From the NCBI GenBank assembly GCA_021797055.1, contig JAKAAI010000002.1, positions 1 through 56,119 on the forward strand: a stretch of DNA of 56,119 nt, in the 5' to 3' direction. This DNA comes from Thermoplasmata archaeon. Its GTDB lineage: Archaea; Thermoplasmatota; Thermoplasmata; Thermoplasmatales; Thermoplasmataceae. The notes beneath the pieces were generated by a model. That model saw only the letters and a list, made by a program, of their open reading frames with translations, made no database searches and was not told the DNA's origin. Position numbers and translations under genes: made by a program. Below are positions 8,325 through 16,431 of this stretch, piece by piece; positions within the stretch are counted from its first letter, which is position 1; every line of letters begins with the position of its first letter.

Positions 8325-8350
8325 AAATTTTTGGTTTTTGGCCAAAATTT
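8325..8350. repeat. Inverted repeat between divergent genes
   Basis: AAATTTTTGG at 8325-8334 pairs with CCAAAATTT at 8342-8350, with one bulged T. It lies between the start of the formamidase gene and that of the membrane kinase, where an operator could act on either promoter. Confidence 0.35.
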
Positions 8351-8405
8351 CTCCTGACCTATGCATAAAAAATATTACATTGATACGCAATCAACCAAGA
8401 AGTAA

Positions 8406-10034
8406 ATGAGTACAAAGGGTAAACTACTTGCAGTGTTATTTTTCATATTATTCCTAATAATCCTCCCTTTACAGTTTCTAAGCTCCGCCCTCTCATATTT
8501 GGGAAAGAATCTCAGAATATACCTTGTATTTGGCTACTTTGAGAACTATCACATCGTCTTCGTAGGAGTTATTTTACTTCTTATCCTAGGGTACATGGTA
8601 GCCAGAAAAACAGTTGGCTCTCACAGAGCATCAATTTCTCTTCTCAGTCTGCTCATAATAGCTGTTGCATCGTTATATGACAACCCGCTGAAATATATAG
8701 AGGATGAGATCCTGCTTCTGGCATCGCTTTTTGTGGTCGGCGGCATTTTGATATTTCTTACCGATGGCAGTAGAAAAAAAATACCGTATCTCTTAACAAT
8801 ATTGGGGGCTGTAATCATTTCTTTACTTCTTCCAATCTACTCTCTTGTAATCTTTGGATTTGTTGTTTTCGTTGCTTCTGTTTTCCTTTTTTACAAAACA
8901 CGTTCAGTGCCAATGAGGCAGAAGACAGTAAAGACTGTGACCCAAAGTAACAGCGAAAGGAATCAGAACAAAGATGGTACTGACAATGCCGCAGTCGCCG
9001 TCAAAGATGGTCAGCCTGAGACTTCGGCTCAATTTTCACAGACTCAACCACAAATTCCACAGGTAGTTGAAATCCCGGCGGATCTGGACTCAGTGCCGGC
9101 TAATGCACAATGGCCAGGGCAGAGTGATTATTCGCGTGCTATGCAGAATCTGCCTTTCAGCATTTCACCGAATTATCCAGAGTTGCTGTCTTCCTCGGTT
9201 GTACCCAATCCCTTTGTAAATATACCAGGCAATGTCGTTTACTCATCTGGAAATTATGGAACAATATTCAAGCTGCAGAACAGCTCTTCCGTTCATGCCT
9301 TAAAGTGCTTTACTAGGAGCAAACCCGATCTGAGCAGGAGGTACTATATAATTTCAAAATCTTTAAGTGCGTTTGATGGAGGCGGCATATTCGTCAACTT
9401 CAACTATCTTCCCAAATCCATTCGTACCCTGAAGAACCCGGCCGTATATTTTCCATCGCTTCTAATGCAGTGGATTGATGGCCAGAATCTCAATACCTAC
9501 ATATCTGAACATCTGGATTCTGCAAAGAAGTTACAGGAACTAGCCAAGAATTTTCTCTCGGTTGCCTTAAAAATGCACTCAGCTGGAATAGCGCACGGTG
9601 ATCTTTCAGGCGACAACATACTGGTGAGTGAAAACGGTTCAGTTTTTCTTGTAGATTATGATGGAATGTTTGTTCCAGCTCTCAAAGGGCTGAAAGCAAC
9701 AGAAAACGGCCATGATAATTTTCAGCATCCGGGAAGGAACCTTGACTCATTTTCCTCTAATCTTGACAACTTTTCTGTTCTGGTCATTTATCTCTCGATT
9801 CTTGCCGTAAGCTATGATAAAACATTCTGGGCTAAATACAACAAGAATGATCAGGACTGCCTGATCTTCAGAAGAAGTGACTTCACCGATCCTTCAGGTT
9901 CAGGGGTACTTTCGGAATTACTTCAGATACGCGGTAGAATAAAAAAACTTACCAGCCTGCTTATAGAGGCACTCTCTCACGATCCATTATGGGATGGAAT
10001 CAACCCTGAAAATATCGCTAAGATACAGAGATGA
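8406..10034 (+). CDS. Membrane-anchored protein kinase of a TerY-P-like triad
   Basis: A 542-residue protein. Residues 1-165 contain about six hydrophobic segments; 170-230 is a low-complexity Q/S/T/P-rich linker; from about 265 a protein-kinase-like domain follows. Visible kinase elements are H397-G-D-L-S-G-D-N404 (catalytic loop, HGD type), D417-Y-D-G420 in the DFG position, and the DNFQHPGR box that follows in the YegI/TerY-P kinases. A glycine-containing loop YSSGNYGTIFKL and a Lys in HALKCF fit the ATP site. It faces and overlaps by 17 bases the PP2C gene, next to a vWA gene. Membrane fusion suggests sensing at the envelope. TATA-like AATATTA lies near 8370. Confidence 0.8.
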   Translation: MSTKGKLLAVLFFILFLIILPLQFLSSALSYLGKNLRIYLVFGYFENYHIVFVGVILLLILGYMVARKTVGSHRASISLLSLLIIAVASLYDNPLKYIEDEILLLASLFVVGGILIFLTDGSRKKIPYLLTILGAVIISLLLPIYSLVIFGFVVFVASVFLFYKTRSVPMRQKTVKTVTQSNSERNQNKDGTDNAAVAVKDGQPETSAQFSQTQPQIPQVVEIPADLDSVPANAQWPGQSDYSRAMQNLPFSISPNYPELLSSSVVPNPFVNIPGNVVYSSGNYGTIFKLQNSSSVHALKCFTRSKPDLSRRYYIISKSLSAFDGGGIFVNFNYLPKSIRTLKNPAVYFPSLLMQWIDGQNLNTYISEHLDSAKKLQELAKNFLSVALKMHSAGIAHGDLSGDNILVSENGSVFLVDYDGMFVPALKGLKATENGHDNFQHPGRNLDSFSSNLDNFSVLVIYLSILAVSYDKTFWAKYNKNDQDCLIFRRSDFTDPSGSGVLSELLQIRGRIKKLTSLLIEALSHDPLWDGINPENIAKIQR

Positions 10035-10749
10035 ATACAATTGTAACATCGTCATTTCTCATTTTGCCGCTTGATATAAGCGACCCAATAAACGAATCCC
10101 AGTTGTCTGCATTTTCCAGAATAGTAACCCAAGGTTTCTCTGTCTTGTTCTGCAGTATCCATTTTGAGATTGCATCTGTAGCAAGTATCAGTGTATCTCC
10201 ATCCTTGAGCCTGCCGTATTTGACCTCCATCCCAGGTACCTCGACGTCCTTGCTCAATCCAATCGGGTAACCATGCCCGCTCCACATCAATCTTGGTGTG
10301 AAATTAAGATCCCGGTAATCGGAATATGGAAATGATTCCATCTTGGAACCACTCACGTGGAATATGCATGAGTCACCTATAGTAATGCATCTGTATCTTT
10401 TCTGCCCCACCGTCTCTATCTGGATACCAAGGAAAGTTGAATATGATCCCAGAATTGCCTTGTTCTTCTGGAACCATGGGAGCGCTTCCCACGCGATGCT
10501 TCCATACCATTCTTTCCTGGCCCGATCAAGAATGTGTTTCATTGCCTCCCGATCATTCATTTCCAGGCTGGGAGGATCGTCTGTAAAAGTTTTTACAAGC
10601 GCTTTGGCCCAGACCTTGGAAAAACTGGACTCAGTAGCACCGTCTGCTATTGCAAAAGCACCCTTCTCAGGGAGCAGAGAGAAAGCATCCTCATACTCCT
10701 CTGCCCTGTATCCGGACTTCTGTCTGTGAAATTCTCTGACCGAGAGCAA
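10018..10749 (-). CDS. PP2C-type protein phosphatase of the triad
   Basis: A 243-residue single-domain PP2C Ser/Thr phosphatase. Metal-binding residues are visible: E20-D21, D36-G37 (FAIADGATES), G125-D126-S127, T191-D192-A193 and N232-D233-D234 near the end. It likely reverses phosphorylation by the facing kinase, with which its 3' end overlaps by 17 bases. The start is TTG at 10749, directly after the TAG of the vWA gene (TAGTTG), so translation is probably coupled to vWA. It looks complete and active. PP2C-vWA-kinase neighbours are the hallmark of the TerY-P triad described by Anantharaman and Aravind. Confidence 0.88.
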   Translation of the reverse strand: MLSVREFHRQKSGYRAEEYEDAFSLLPEKGAFAIADGATESSFSKVWAKALVKTFTDDPPSLEMNDREAMKHILDRARKEWYGSIAWEALPWFQKNKAILGSYSTFLGIQIETVGQKRYRCITIGDSCIFHVSGSKMESFPYSDYRDLNFTPRLMWSGHGYPIGLSKDVEVPGMEVKYGRLKDGDTLILATDAISKWILQNKTEKPWVTILENADNWDSFIGSLISSGKMRNDDVTIVFISVS

Positions 10750-11589
10750 CTATTGCATCTGCCCCTGTGGTCCGCGGGTCCCGATATCAATGAATTCAAC
10801 CAGCTGTTCCAGCTGAGCGTTGAATACATATGCCCTTGCATTGTCTTTCATGTCAATCTGCATTTCTCTTGCGTATCCCACGTACTGCGATGGAAGGACG
10901 CTTGATATTGAATACAGTGATTTGGCATATTTATCATCAGGAAGCTGCAAATCGTCACTTGGGAACGCTATTGGTGTAGCAGGATTTGAAGAAAGGTGGC
11001 AGTTCCAGATCAAAGTGGTACCATCGGATGTCCTGAGCTCAAGAATCTCCTCGGCAATCTCCTCCGGGTCTCCATCAGTTGCCTGGCCGTCTGTTATGTT
11101 AATCAGGATCGGTGGATATGATGCGGGGTGATCCTCAACCCATTCGTGTATTATATCCTTGGCCATTGACAGTGCCTTGCACATTGGCGTGTCTCCGTTT
11201 GCAACCGGTTCGAACCAGACTCCGAAATCGTAATCTACTTCAATATTGCCTCCTGATCCATCAGGTACCTTCATCTTCCTTTTTTCAGTCTTAAGAGGAT
11301 TAGCTGCCAGTTCTGATATTGGGTGAACTTTTTCGCCTTTAAGAATAGAATCAGCCTTTCCAGTTACAAAACCATAGCCAATGACCCCAATGTAAAAATA
11401 ATCCCTGATGCCATCACTTTTAGTGCATCTGAGAACAAAATCGCCTATCTGTCTGTTAATTGCGTCCGACGCTTCCTGTGCTTTGGATCTCTGTCCCCCT
11501 GGGAGTTTATGACTCATAGATCTGGACTGATCAATCAAAAACAATATTAGGGAGGGATTTGTTCTGCTTATCTCTGCTTCGTATGCCAT
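10750..11589 (-). CDS. TerY-like von Willebrand A domain protein
   Basis: A 279-residue protein that is almost entirely a vWA domain. The MIDAS metal site is complete: D20-x-S22-x-S24 (LIDQSRS), T134 (NGDTPMCKA) and D167 (NITDGQATDG). It lacks a signal peptide, so it acts in the cytoplasm, probably as the adaptor or substrate of the kinase/phosphatase pair. The length exceeds the minimal TerY (about 210) by a C-terminal region (residues 230-279) ending in polar helices. It overlaps the preceding APH-fold gene by 22 bases and is followed without a gap by PP2C. Confidence 0.85.
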   Translation of the reverse strand: MAYEAEISRTNPSLILFLIDQSRSMSHKLPGGQRSKAQEASDAINRQIGDFVLRCTKSDGIRDYFYIGVIGYGFVTGKADSILKGEKVHPISELAANPLKTEKRKMKVPDGSGGNIEVDYDFGVWFEPVANGDTPMCKALSMAKDIIHEWVEDHPASYPPILINITDGQATDGDPEEIAEEILELRTSDGTTLIWNCHLSSNPATPIAFPSDDLQLPDDKYAKSLYSISSVLPSQYVGYAREMQIDMKDNARAYVFNAQLEQLVEFIDIGTRGPQGQMQ

Positions 11590-12515
11590 AAGTCTTTAAC
11601 GTCATTTATGTTATAAATATTTCTGAACTCCATATCATCTTGCCAGGAAGCATATATCCTATCAGATATCTTTAAGGCTTTTACTGTTTCCCCTGACCTT
11701 GAGAAATAATGGGCACGATAAAGAGGTTCCACAACCCTGTAAAATCCAATCCTTCTAAAAATTCTGGAGCTACAGATACTATTTAAGCTTCTGAAAATTG
11801 GTGCTATATCACTCAGTTTAAAATCCACTGATACAGCTGCAAGGTCTAGGGCAATATCTCCAATCGATGCGTCTGACCAGTCTATTATTCCAGAGATATT
11901 ATTCATGTTGTGAGTTATTAAAACGTTATTTCTGTAGAGGTCTCCATGTATTAACCTGATCTCCTTCTCATCAATATCTGAAAGTATATCTGAAGCCAAT
12001 TCTTCCAAAGAATTGAAGAACTCTAAGGGAATATATTTGCTGAGATTTATTGAAAACGAACGGATCAATTCGATCTCATGATTAAGCCAATTCTCTCTTG
12101 AATATACTGAAATCCCAGTTTTGCTGCATTCAGTGGGACCTATTTTCCACATGTATGAAAATAAGGTGACAAAATCATTGACCAGGGAACCTGAAATTCT
12201 CTTTGCCGAATTTAACGGAACACCGTCAATTATTCTGTATCCTCCAAAAATATCTTCTTTATTTACAATAAATGTGTATCTTGGAATCTTGAATGGAAAA
12301 TCATTTAGAAAACTCAATAGATTAATTTCTGTCAATATTTTCGGTTGCTGATCTTTATCTTTTGGAAACCTGAAGACGAACTGTCGGTTTACGATCAAAA
12401 CATAGTTATCCCATCCAGTGTCAATGAGAACTGAACTTTCAATGTTTAAGTCAGGGAAATACTTCAGAATTCTACTCTTAAGGCTCTGTGCGATGGATCC
12501 TCTTATATCCGACAT
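11568..12515 (-). CDS. APH-fold small-molecule or protein kinase
   Basis: A 315-residue phosphotransferase of the APH/choline-kinase fold. The catalytic loop reads LIHGDLYRNNVLI and the metal-binding loop GIIDWSDASIGDIALD, both as in aminoglycoside/homoserine kinase-like enzymes. The N-lobe has F-V-F-R-F-P-K-D with the ATP-binding Lys. These enzymes phosphorylate hydroxyls of small metabolites; the substrate here is unknown and resistance is not implied. It is the first gene of the minus-strand unit that continues into vWA and PP2C with a 22-base overlap, so it may belong to the same signalling device. Confidence 0.8.
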   Translation of the reverse strand: MSDIRGSIAQSLKSRILKYFPDLNIESSVLIDTGWDNYVLIVNRQFVFRFPKDKDQQPKILTEINLLSFLNDFPFKIPRYTFIVNKEDIFGGYRIIDGVPLNSAKRISGSLVNDFVTLFSYMWKIGPTECSKTGISVYSRENWLNHEIELIRSFSINLSKYIPLEFFNSLEELASDILSDIDEKEIRLIHGDLYRNNVLITHNMNNISGIIDWSDASIGDIALDLAAVSVDFKLSDIAPIFRSLNSICSSRIFRRIGFYRVVEPLYRAHYFSRSGETVKALKISDRIYASWQDDMEFRNIYNINDVKDLWHTKQR

Positions 12516-12646
12516 TTCAACGCCTCCTCTTTAAGCGGCTCAAAAGTATGGTCATCAACCCATGACGAACAAAAAGTTTTTTCGATATCATTTAAGAAGC
12601 AAGAACATATAATGCAAAAAGGTTTAATCTTTGTCAAAAGAATTCC

Positions 12647-12664
12647 GCAAACCGCTTAGTTTGC
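12647..12664. repeat. Perfect inverted repeat before the methyltransferase
   Basis: GCAAAC (12647-12652) and GTTTGC (12659-12664) flank a six-base spacer and end 18 bases before the methyltransferase TTG start, at a place where an operator or a small hairpin could control expression. Confidence 0.4.
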
Positions 12665-12682
12665 ATTTCGGGGACGTTTAAG

Positions 12683-13801
12683 TTGAGATCGAAATCTTTA
12701 CGTTTGGTGCGGTCTAAATCCAAAAAATCAAGTGCAGAGCGAAATGAGATCATTATCGAATCAAGCGAAGGAATTAAAATATTAGAAGAACTACTTTCTC
12801 TCAATAAGATCAGTGAAATACGGGAAAAAATTCATCTTATCCATAAAGATCTTGAATTTTATGGTCAAAAGGATAGAACTAAAGACACAAAAGACCAGAA
12901 ATATGTGGCTCTGGATTTCTTCAAACTATATCTCGATAAGGCCAGTGCTTCATATACAGCTGAAAGGGCAAAATATTATCTGAACACCCTTAAAAAAGCA
13001 CTGTCTGAAAAGAGAACGTCTAAAGTTAACGATATTAACCTAAACAGATGGAAGAGTTATCACGATATCAGGACTGATAGTCTATGGATTTCAAACAGCA
13101 GGGCCAGCCCTCCCGAAAACCTCGCCTGGTATTGGGGAAATTTCATACCTGAAATACCAAGGCAGTTTCTGATGCGGTATACTAAAGAAAACGACTGGGT
13201 TCTTGACCCCTTTGCCGGAAGCGGAACCACACTTTTTGAGGCTGCAAGGATGCGCAGAAATGCCATAGGAATTGAATTAAACAGTAAAGTAGTGAATAAA
13301 GTAGCTGCCAAAGCGAAGGAATTTGGCATTAAAAACGGTGTAGTGACAGAACTTCACCAGGGGGATTCACTTAGCATTGATTTCCGCTATTTACTTGGAT
13401 CGCATAAAATCAAAACAGTTCAGATTGTTTTCCTGCATCCTCCATACCACGATATTATAAGGTTTAGTGAAGACCCACAGGATCTCTCAAATAGATCCAA
13501 AGTGGATGATTTTTTGAACGATCTTAAGAAAATAGGAGAGAAATCCTTCAATATCCTTGATAAAGGGAGATTCATGGTTCTTGTAATTGGTGACAAATAT
13601 GAATCTAAGAACCTTGTTCCATTAGGTTTTCTGTCAATGAATGCTATGATGCAGGCAGGTTTCAAGATAAAGAGCATAATTGTGAAGAATATAGAGAACA
13701 ATAAGGGAAAAAGGATGCAGGAAGATCTTTGGAGATTTCGGGCTTTGGCAGGTGGGTTTTATATATTCAAGCATGAATATATATTTTTATTCCAAAAATG
13801 A
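12683..13801 (+). CDS. Solitary DNA methyltransferase (N4/N6, beta class order)
   Basis: A 372-residue protein. The SAM-binding motif D175-P-F-A-G-S-G-T-T lies at residue 175 and is followed by I-G-I-E-L-N. The catalytic motif, usually DPPY, reads H252-P-P-Y-H and comes after the SAM motif. The His in place of Asp/Ser is unusual and might lower or change activity. Residues 1-130 form a helical N-terminal region without a recognised domain. TTG at 12683 is the most upstream start; a shorter one is possible. No restriction enzyme lies nearby, so this is an orphan methylase, perhaps phage- or IS-borne. TATA-like CATATAATG lies near 12606. Confidence 0.75.
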   Translation: MRSKSLRLVRSKSKKSSAERNEIIIESSEGIKILEELLSLNKISEIREKIHLIHKDLEFYGQKDRTKDTKDQKYVALDFFKLYLDKASASYTAERAKYYLNTLKKALSEKRTSKVNDINLNRWKSYHDIRTDSLWISNSRASPPENLAWYWGNFIPEIPRQFLMRYTKENDWVLDPFAGSGTTLFEAARMRRNAIGIELNSKVVNKVAAKAKEFGIKNGVVTELHQGDSLSIDFRYLLGSHKIKTVQIVFLHPPYHDIIRFSEDPQDLSNRSKVDDFLNDLKKIGEKSFNILDKGRFMVLVIGDKYESKNLVPLGFLSMNAMMQAGFKIKSIIVKNIENNKGKRMQEDLWRFRALAGGFYIFKHEYIFLFQK

Positions 13802-14058
13802 ATCTTAATGAGACAAAGGGTGTTTGATCATTTATTTGACATCATCTTTTCCGATTTAATTCACGAACTTTTCATCTTTGACATCTTCTCCATTCCGGTC
13901 CAGTTAAAGATCTTGGTCGTGGAAAATGGGTAACAGGTGCCGAATGAGGAAAGCATTCCCGTTCTCTGAATCAGTATCAAGACATGTCATATCCATAAAT
14001 AATCTCCTGTTGGTATTATAATTGATTCGGGAAAGACACTAAAGAAAGAAAATATATA

Positions 14059-14082
14059 TGTTATCATGAAAAAAGGATAACA
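14059..14082. promoter_or_regulatory. Operator-like inverted repeat beside a TATA-like stretch
   Basis: TGTTATC at 14059-14065 is the exact inverse of GATAACA at 14076-14082, with a 10-base spacer. It directly follows AATATATAT (14051-14059), a good TATA candidate. No gene follows downstream, so it may be a leftover control region. The whole stretch 13802-14212 shows no coding sequence I can support. Confidence 0.35.
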
Positions 14083-14212
14083 AAATCTAACAGATATGAT
14101 AGCTACCCTAAGGTATATCAGATACATCGTAAGGTAATTTATATTTAAATAAGTCGATAGAGTTAGTCTTCGCGTTTTTCATCCTTATTTCGCGAGCACT
14201 GATTGACCCCCA

Positions 14213-14481
14213 TTAGCGTTCCATTCTATTACGCCTTATTTTAAGGGTGTAGAACAACGCTGTGAAACCTATGAACATAAGGATATAAATGAAGATTGCA
14301 GCAGTTAACGGACCCGATCTATTTTCAATCTTTGCAGCTTAATACACCGCGACTGAAGGGAAAATTGCGACTATCCCCCCGAAAACAAATCCCAGAAACC
14401 CCAGTTGGCCCACTTCTTTGTTGCCCCCGATACTTTCTAAAACATACTTCTAGCAATTAGATCCCTATTAAATTTTTTGTA
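14213..14481 (-). pseudogene. Membrane transporter C-terminal remnant with in-frame TAA
   Basis: An open minus-strand frame, broken once by TAA, reads SYVLESIGGNKEVGQLG, then a hydrophobic segment GFVFGGIVAIFPSVAVY, stop, a polar loop AAKIENRSG, and a second hydrophobic segment before K-I-R-R-N-R-M-E-R and the final stop. Two membrane helices with a basic end look like the last two helices of a transporter, possibly major-facilitator type; the family is not certain. No start codon or upstream part was found: the frame opens right after a TGA at 14482-14484. Confidence 0.55.
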
Positions 14482-14604
14482 TCAAGCGACATAGTATACC
14501 GTTAAACATTTAAACGGTTCTGTAAACTTTAAGGTTTACATACTTTGCAGTTGACCAGAATAATTCATTTATCAGCAAAATCAACTATAACCTAATAATA
14601 AAAA

Positions 14605-14678
14605 TGGGGCCGGTCGGGTTTGAACCGACGGCCACCTGGTTATGAGCCAGGCGCTCTGCCAGGCTGAGCTACGGCCCC
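14605..14678 (-). tRNA. tRNA with CAU anticodon (Met or Ile2)
   Basis: A full cloverleaf of 74 bases including discriminator A: acceptor GGGGCCG/CGGCCCC, D arm GCTC...GAGC, anticodon loop CT-CAT-AA, T arm with GGTTCAAACC. CCA is not encoded and no intron is seen. It is not an initiator tRNA by its acceptor. Elongator Met and lysidine-like (agmatidine) Ile2 both use CAU, and I cannot decide between them. It begins one base after tRNA-Asn ends. Confidence 0.9.
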
Positions 14679-14679
14679 G

Positions 14680-14751
14680 CGCCGCTGGTCGGGATCGAAC
14701 CGACGACCGCCCGGTTAACAGCCGGGTGCTCTACCACTGAGCTACGGCGGC
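14680..14751 (-). tRNA. tRNA-Asn (GUU)
   Basis: Cloverleaf of 72 bases with anticodon loop CT-GTT-AA and T-loop GGTTCGATCC. The acceptor stem has one C-A mismatch at pair 6-67; the rest pairs well. CCA is not encoded. Only one base separates it from the following CAU tRNA, so the two must be cut from one transcript by RNase P and tRNase Z acting nearly at the same point. Confidence 0.9.
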
Positions 14752-14910
14752 CCTTGGAATTAACGTTATGCTAGACATAATTTTAATTCTTTCCCTTCGT
14801 AATTGAGAGTAGCGTACTTCAGAAAAATTGTAAAAAGTGCAAATTAAAGCCTGAATTATGCATTGAAATGAATTTGATATATTTCTCTATAGACATATGT
14901 TTCGACAGTC

Positions 14911-14919
14911 TTTTATATA
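14911..14919 (+). promoter_or_regulatory. Putative TATA box of the ABC importer operon
   Basis: TTTTATATA lies 37-45 bases before the ATG of the substrate-binding protein at 14956 and away from the divergent tRNA genes. Confidence 0.55.
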
Positions 14920-14955
14920 GGATAATACTTTATTTACTGTTACTTTTACCTCATC

Positions 14956-16419
14956 ATGGATTCTTCAAATCCTTCTAACCTAAAAAAGAAAAGTCCGAAG
15001 GGCATGATTATTGCTGTTGTTATTGCAATAATAGTAATAGTTGCTGCTGTCGCGGTAATAGAACTGGATCACAAGAAAACTCCAACTCTTGTAATCCTCG
15101 TGGGTAGCGGCAGCATGACGCAGCAATATATCACCATGGTTGCAACAGATTTTGAGAAGCAGAACCCTAACGTTAAGGTTGATGTTACGACAGCCGGGTA
15201 TTCAGATCTTCTCTCAACAGAGGAAACAGCACTGAAAGATGGCTCTTCAGTTCCGAATATTGTGATGTATTATGCTTCTCAGGCTCCAGCACTGGCACCT
15301 TATCTATATAATATTCCAACAAGCACTAATGGTGCTCCAGGAACCATAAACAGTTCAAACTTCATTGAAGGAAATATGTATTCTGGTGGCTACAGTATAG
15401 CACCAAATGGGACTATCCTTAAGACAATTGGAATACCAATTCATACTGTAATTGGATATATGCTTGTTTACCAGAATAAGATCTTTGATAACACAACTTT
15501 ACAGAACGAATTTCAGTCTGAATATCATTTTAGTTTTCAGCCCAGTACATACAAGAACTGGACCGCCCTCTATGATGCAGCAAGTTTTATAAATGCATCC
15601 ACATCATTTAACGGACACAGTGATCATTACGCTCTGATGTTTCCGGACAGCGCATCTCATTCAATTATCGACGCATTTTATAATGTCGCATACCCTTTCC
15701 TGGCCGGTAATGCATCATCAGGTGTTCCTGCAAATTCTTCGCCCAATTACTGGACATACTTCGGCAACCAGAGCGGAAAATTCAACGTCTCATTCAACAA
15801 CAGCGCAGCTGTCAATGCACTTACAACGTACAAAAGTCTGATTCAATTCGAGCCATCAGTGTCAGTTCAACCCATCGGATACAGTGAGCAGCTGTCATAC
15901 TTTGAAACAGGTGACTATGCAATTGGTCTTGCATGGTCAAGCTTCTTCCCGGATTACTCAAACAGCTCGATTTCAAGCGTAGCTGGAAATTACAGTGTGG
16001 CTCTCTTGCCAGGAGGTTATACTGGTTATTCACCGACTCTACTTGGCATAAACCCAAACTCTCAAAACACATCACTTGCAGTCAAATTTCTTGAATTTGC
16101 AACCTCCTCTTCGGAATACGCAAAAGGGATAAGTCAGTTTGATTTTCTTCCAGGAAATGCAAACGGCCTTAAAGCTGCAGAAGGTATGAATGGTTTCGGA
16201 TGGGTTAATTCATTCCTCAATTATTCAAGTACAATAAACCTCAACTCAAAATATGCTGCCGTGGTAACACAGGTATCTCCACTCTTCAGCACACTTATCC
16301 CTGATTTCAACAGTGAGGTATACGATTACTTCACGGGAAAAACCACAGCTTCAAATGCCCTTAGTGTCGCAGCCTATGAATGGGTAAGCACAATCAAGAG
16401 TGACAACATACAGCTTTGA
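14956..16419 (+). CDS. ABC transporter substrate-binding protein, sugar type
   Basis: A 487-residue extracellular binding protein. Residues 14-37 are a hydrophobic segment after K-K-K-S-P-K-G, acting as an uncleaved membrane anchor or signal; no lipobox Cys follows. The mature part fits the MalE-like family: ATDFEKQNPNVKVDVTTAGY, then PNIVMYYASQAPALAP, and G-D-Y-A-I-G-L-A-W. It has many N-x-S/T sequons, as expected for a glycosylated archaeal surface protein. It heads an operon with the fused permease 12 bases downstream and the ATPase. Substrate is probably a sugar or oligosaccharide; not proven by sequence. Confidence 0.88.
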   Translation: MDSSNPSNLKKKSPKGMIIAVVIAIIVIVAAVAVIELDHKKTPTLVILVGSGSMTQQYITMVATDFEKQNPNVKVDVTTAGYSDLLSTEETALKDGSSVPNIVMYYASQAPALAPYLYNIPTSTNGAPGTINSSNFIEGNMYSGGYSIAPNGTILKTIGIPIHTVIGYMLVYQNKIFDNTTLQNEFQSEYHFSFQPSTYKNWTALYDAASFINASTSFNGHSDHYALMFPDSASHSIIDAFYNVAYPFLAGNASSGVPANSSPNYWTYFGNQSGKFNVSFNNSAAVNALTTYKSLIQFEPSVSVQPIGYSEQLSYFETGDYAIGLAWSSFFPDYSNSSISSVAGNYSVALLPGGYTGYSPTLLGINPNSQNTSLAVKFLEFATSSSEYAKGISQFDFLPGNANGLKAAEGMNGFGWVNSFLNYSSTINLNSKYAAVVTQVSPLFSTLIPDFNSEVYDYFTGKTTASNALSVAAYEWVSTIKSDNIQL

Positions 16420-16431
16420 TCAAGTGTTTCT

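Noticed and set aside
10018..10034. 3' overlap of kinase and PP2C as an assembly error
   Set aside because: Both reading frames stay intact to natural ends with expected final motifs.
13914..14005. Minus-strand short frame MDMTCLDTDSENGNAF
   Set aside because: About 29 codons ending in TAA, no recognised family, although a GGAGA motif precedes it.
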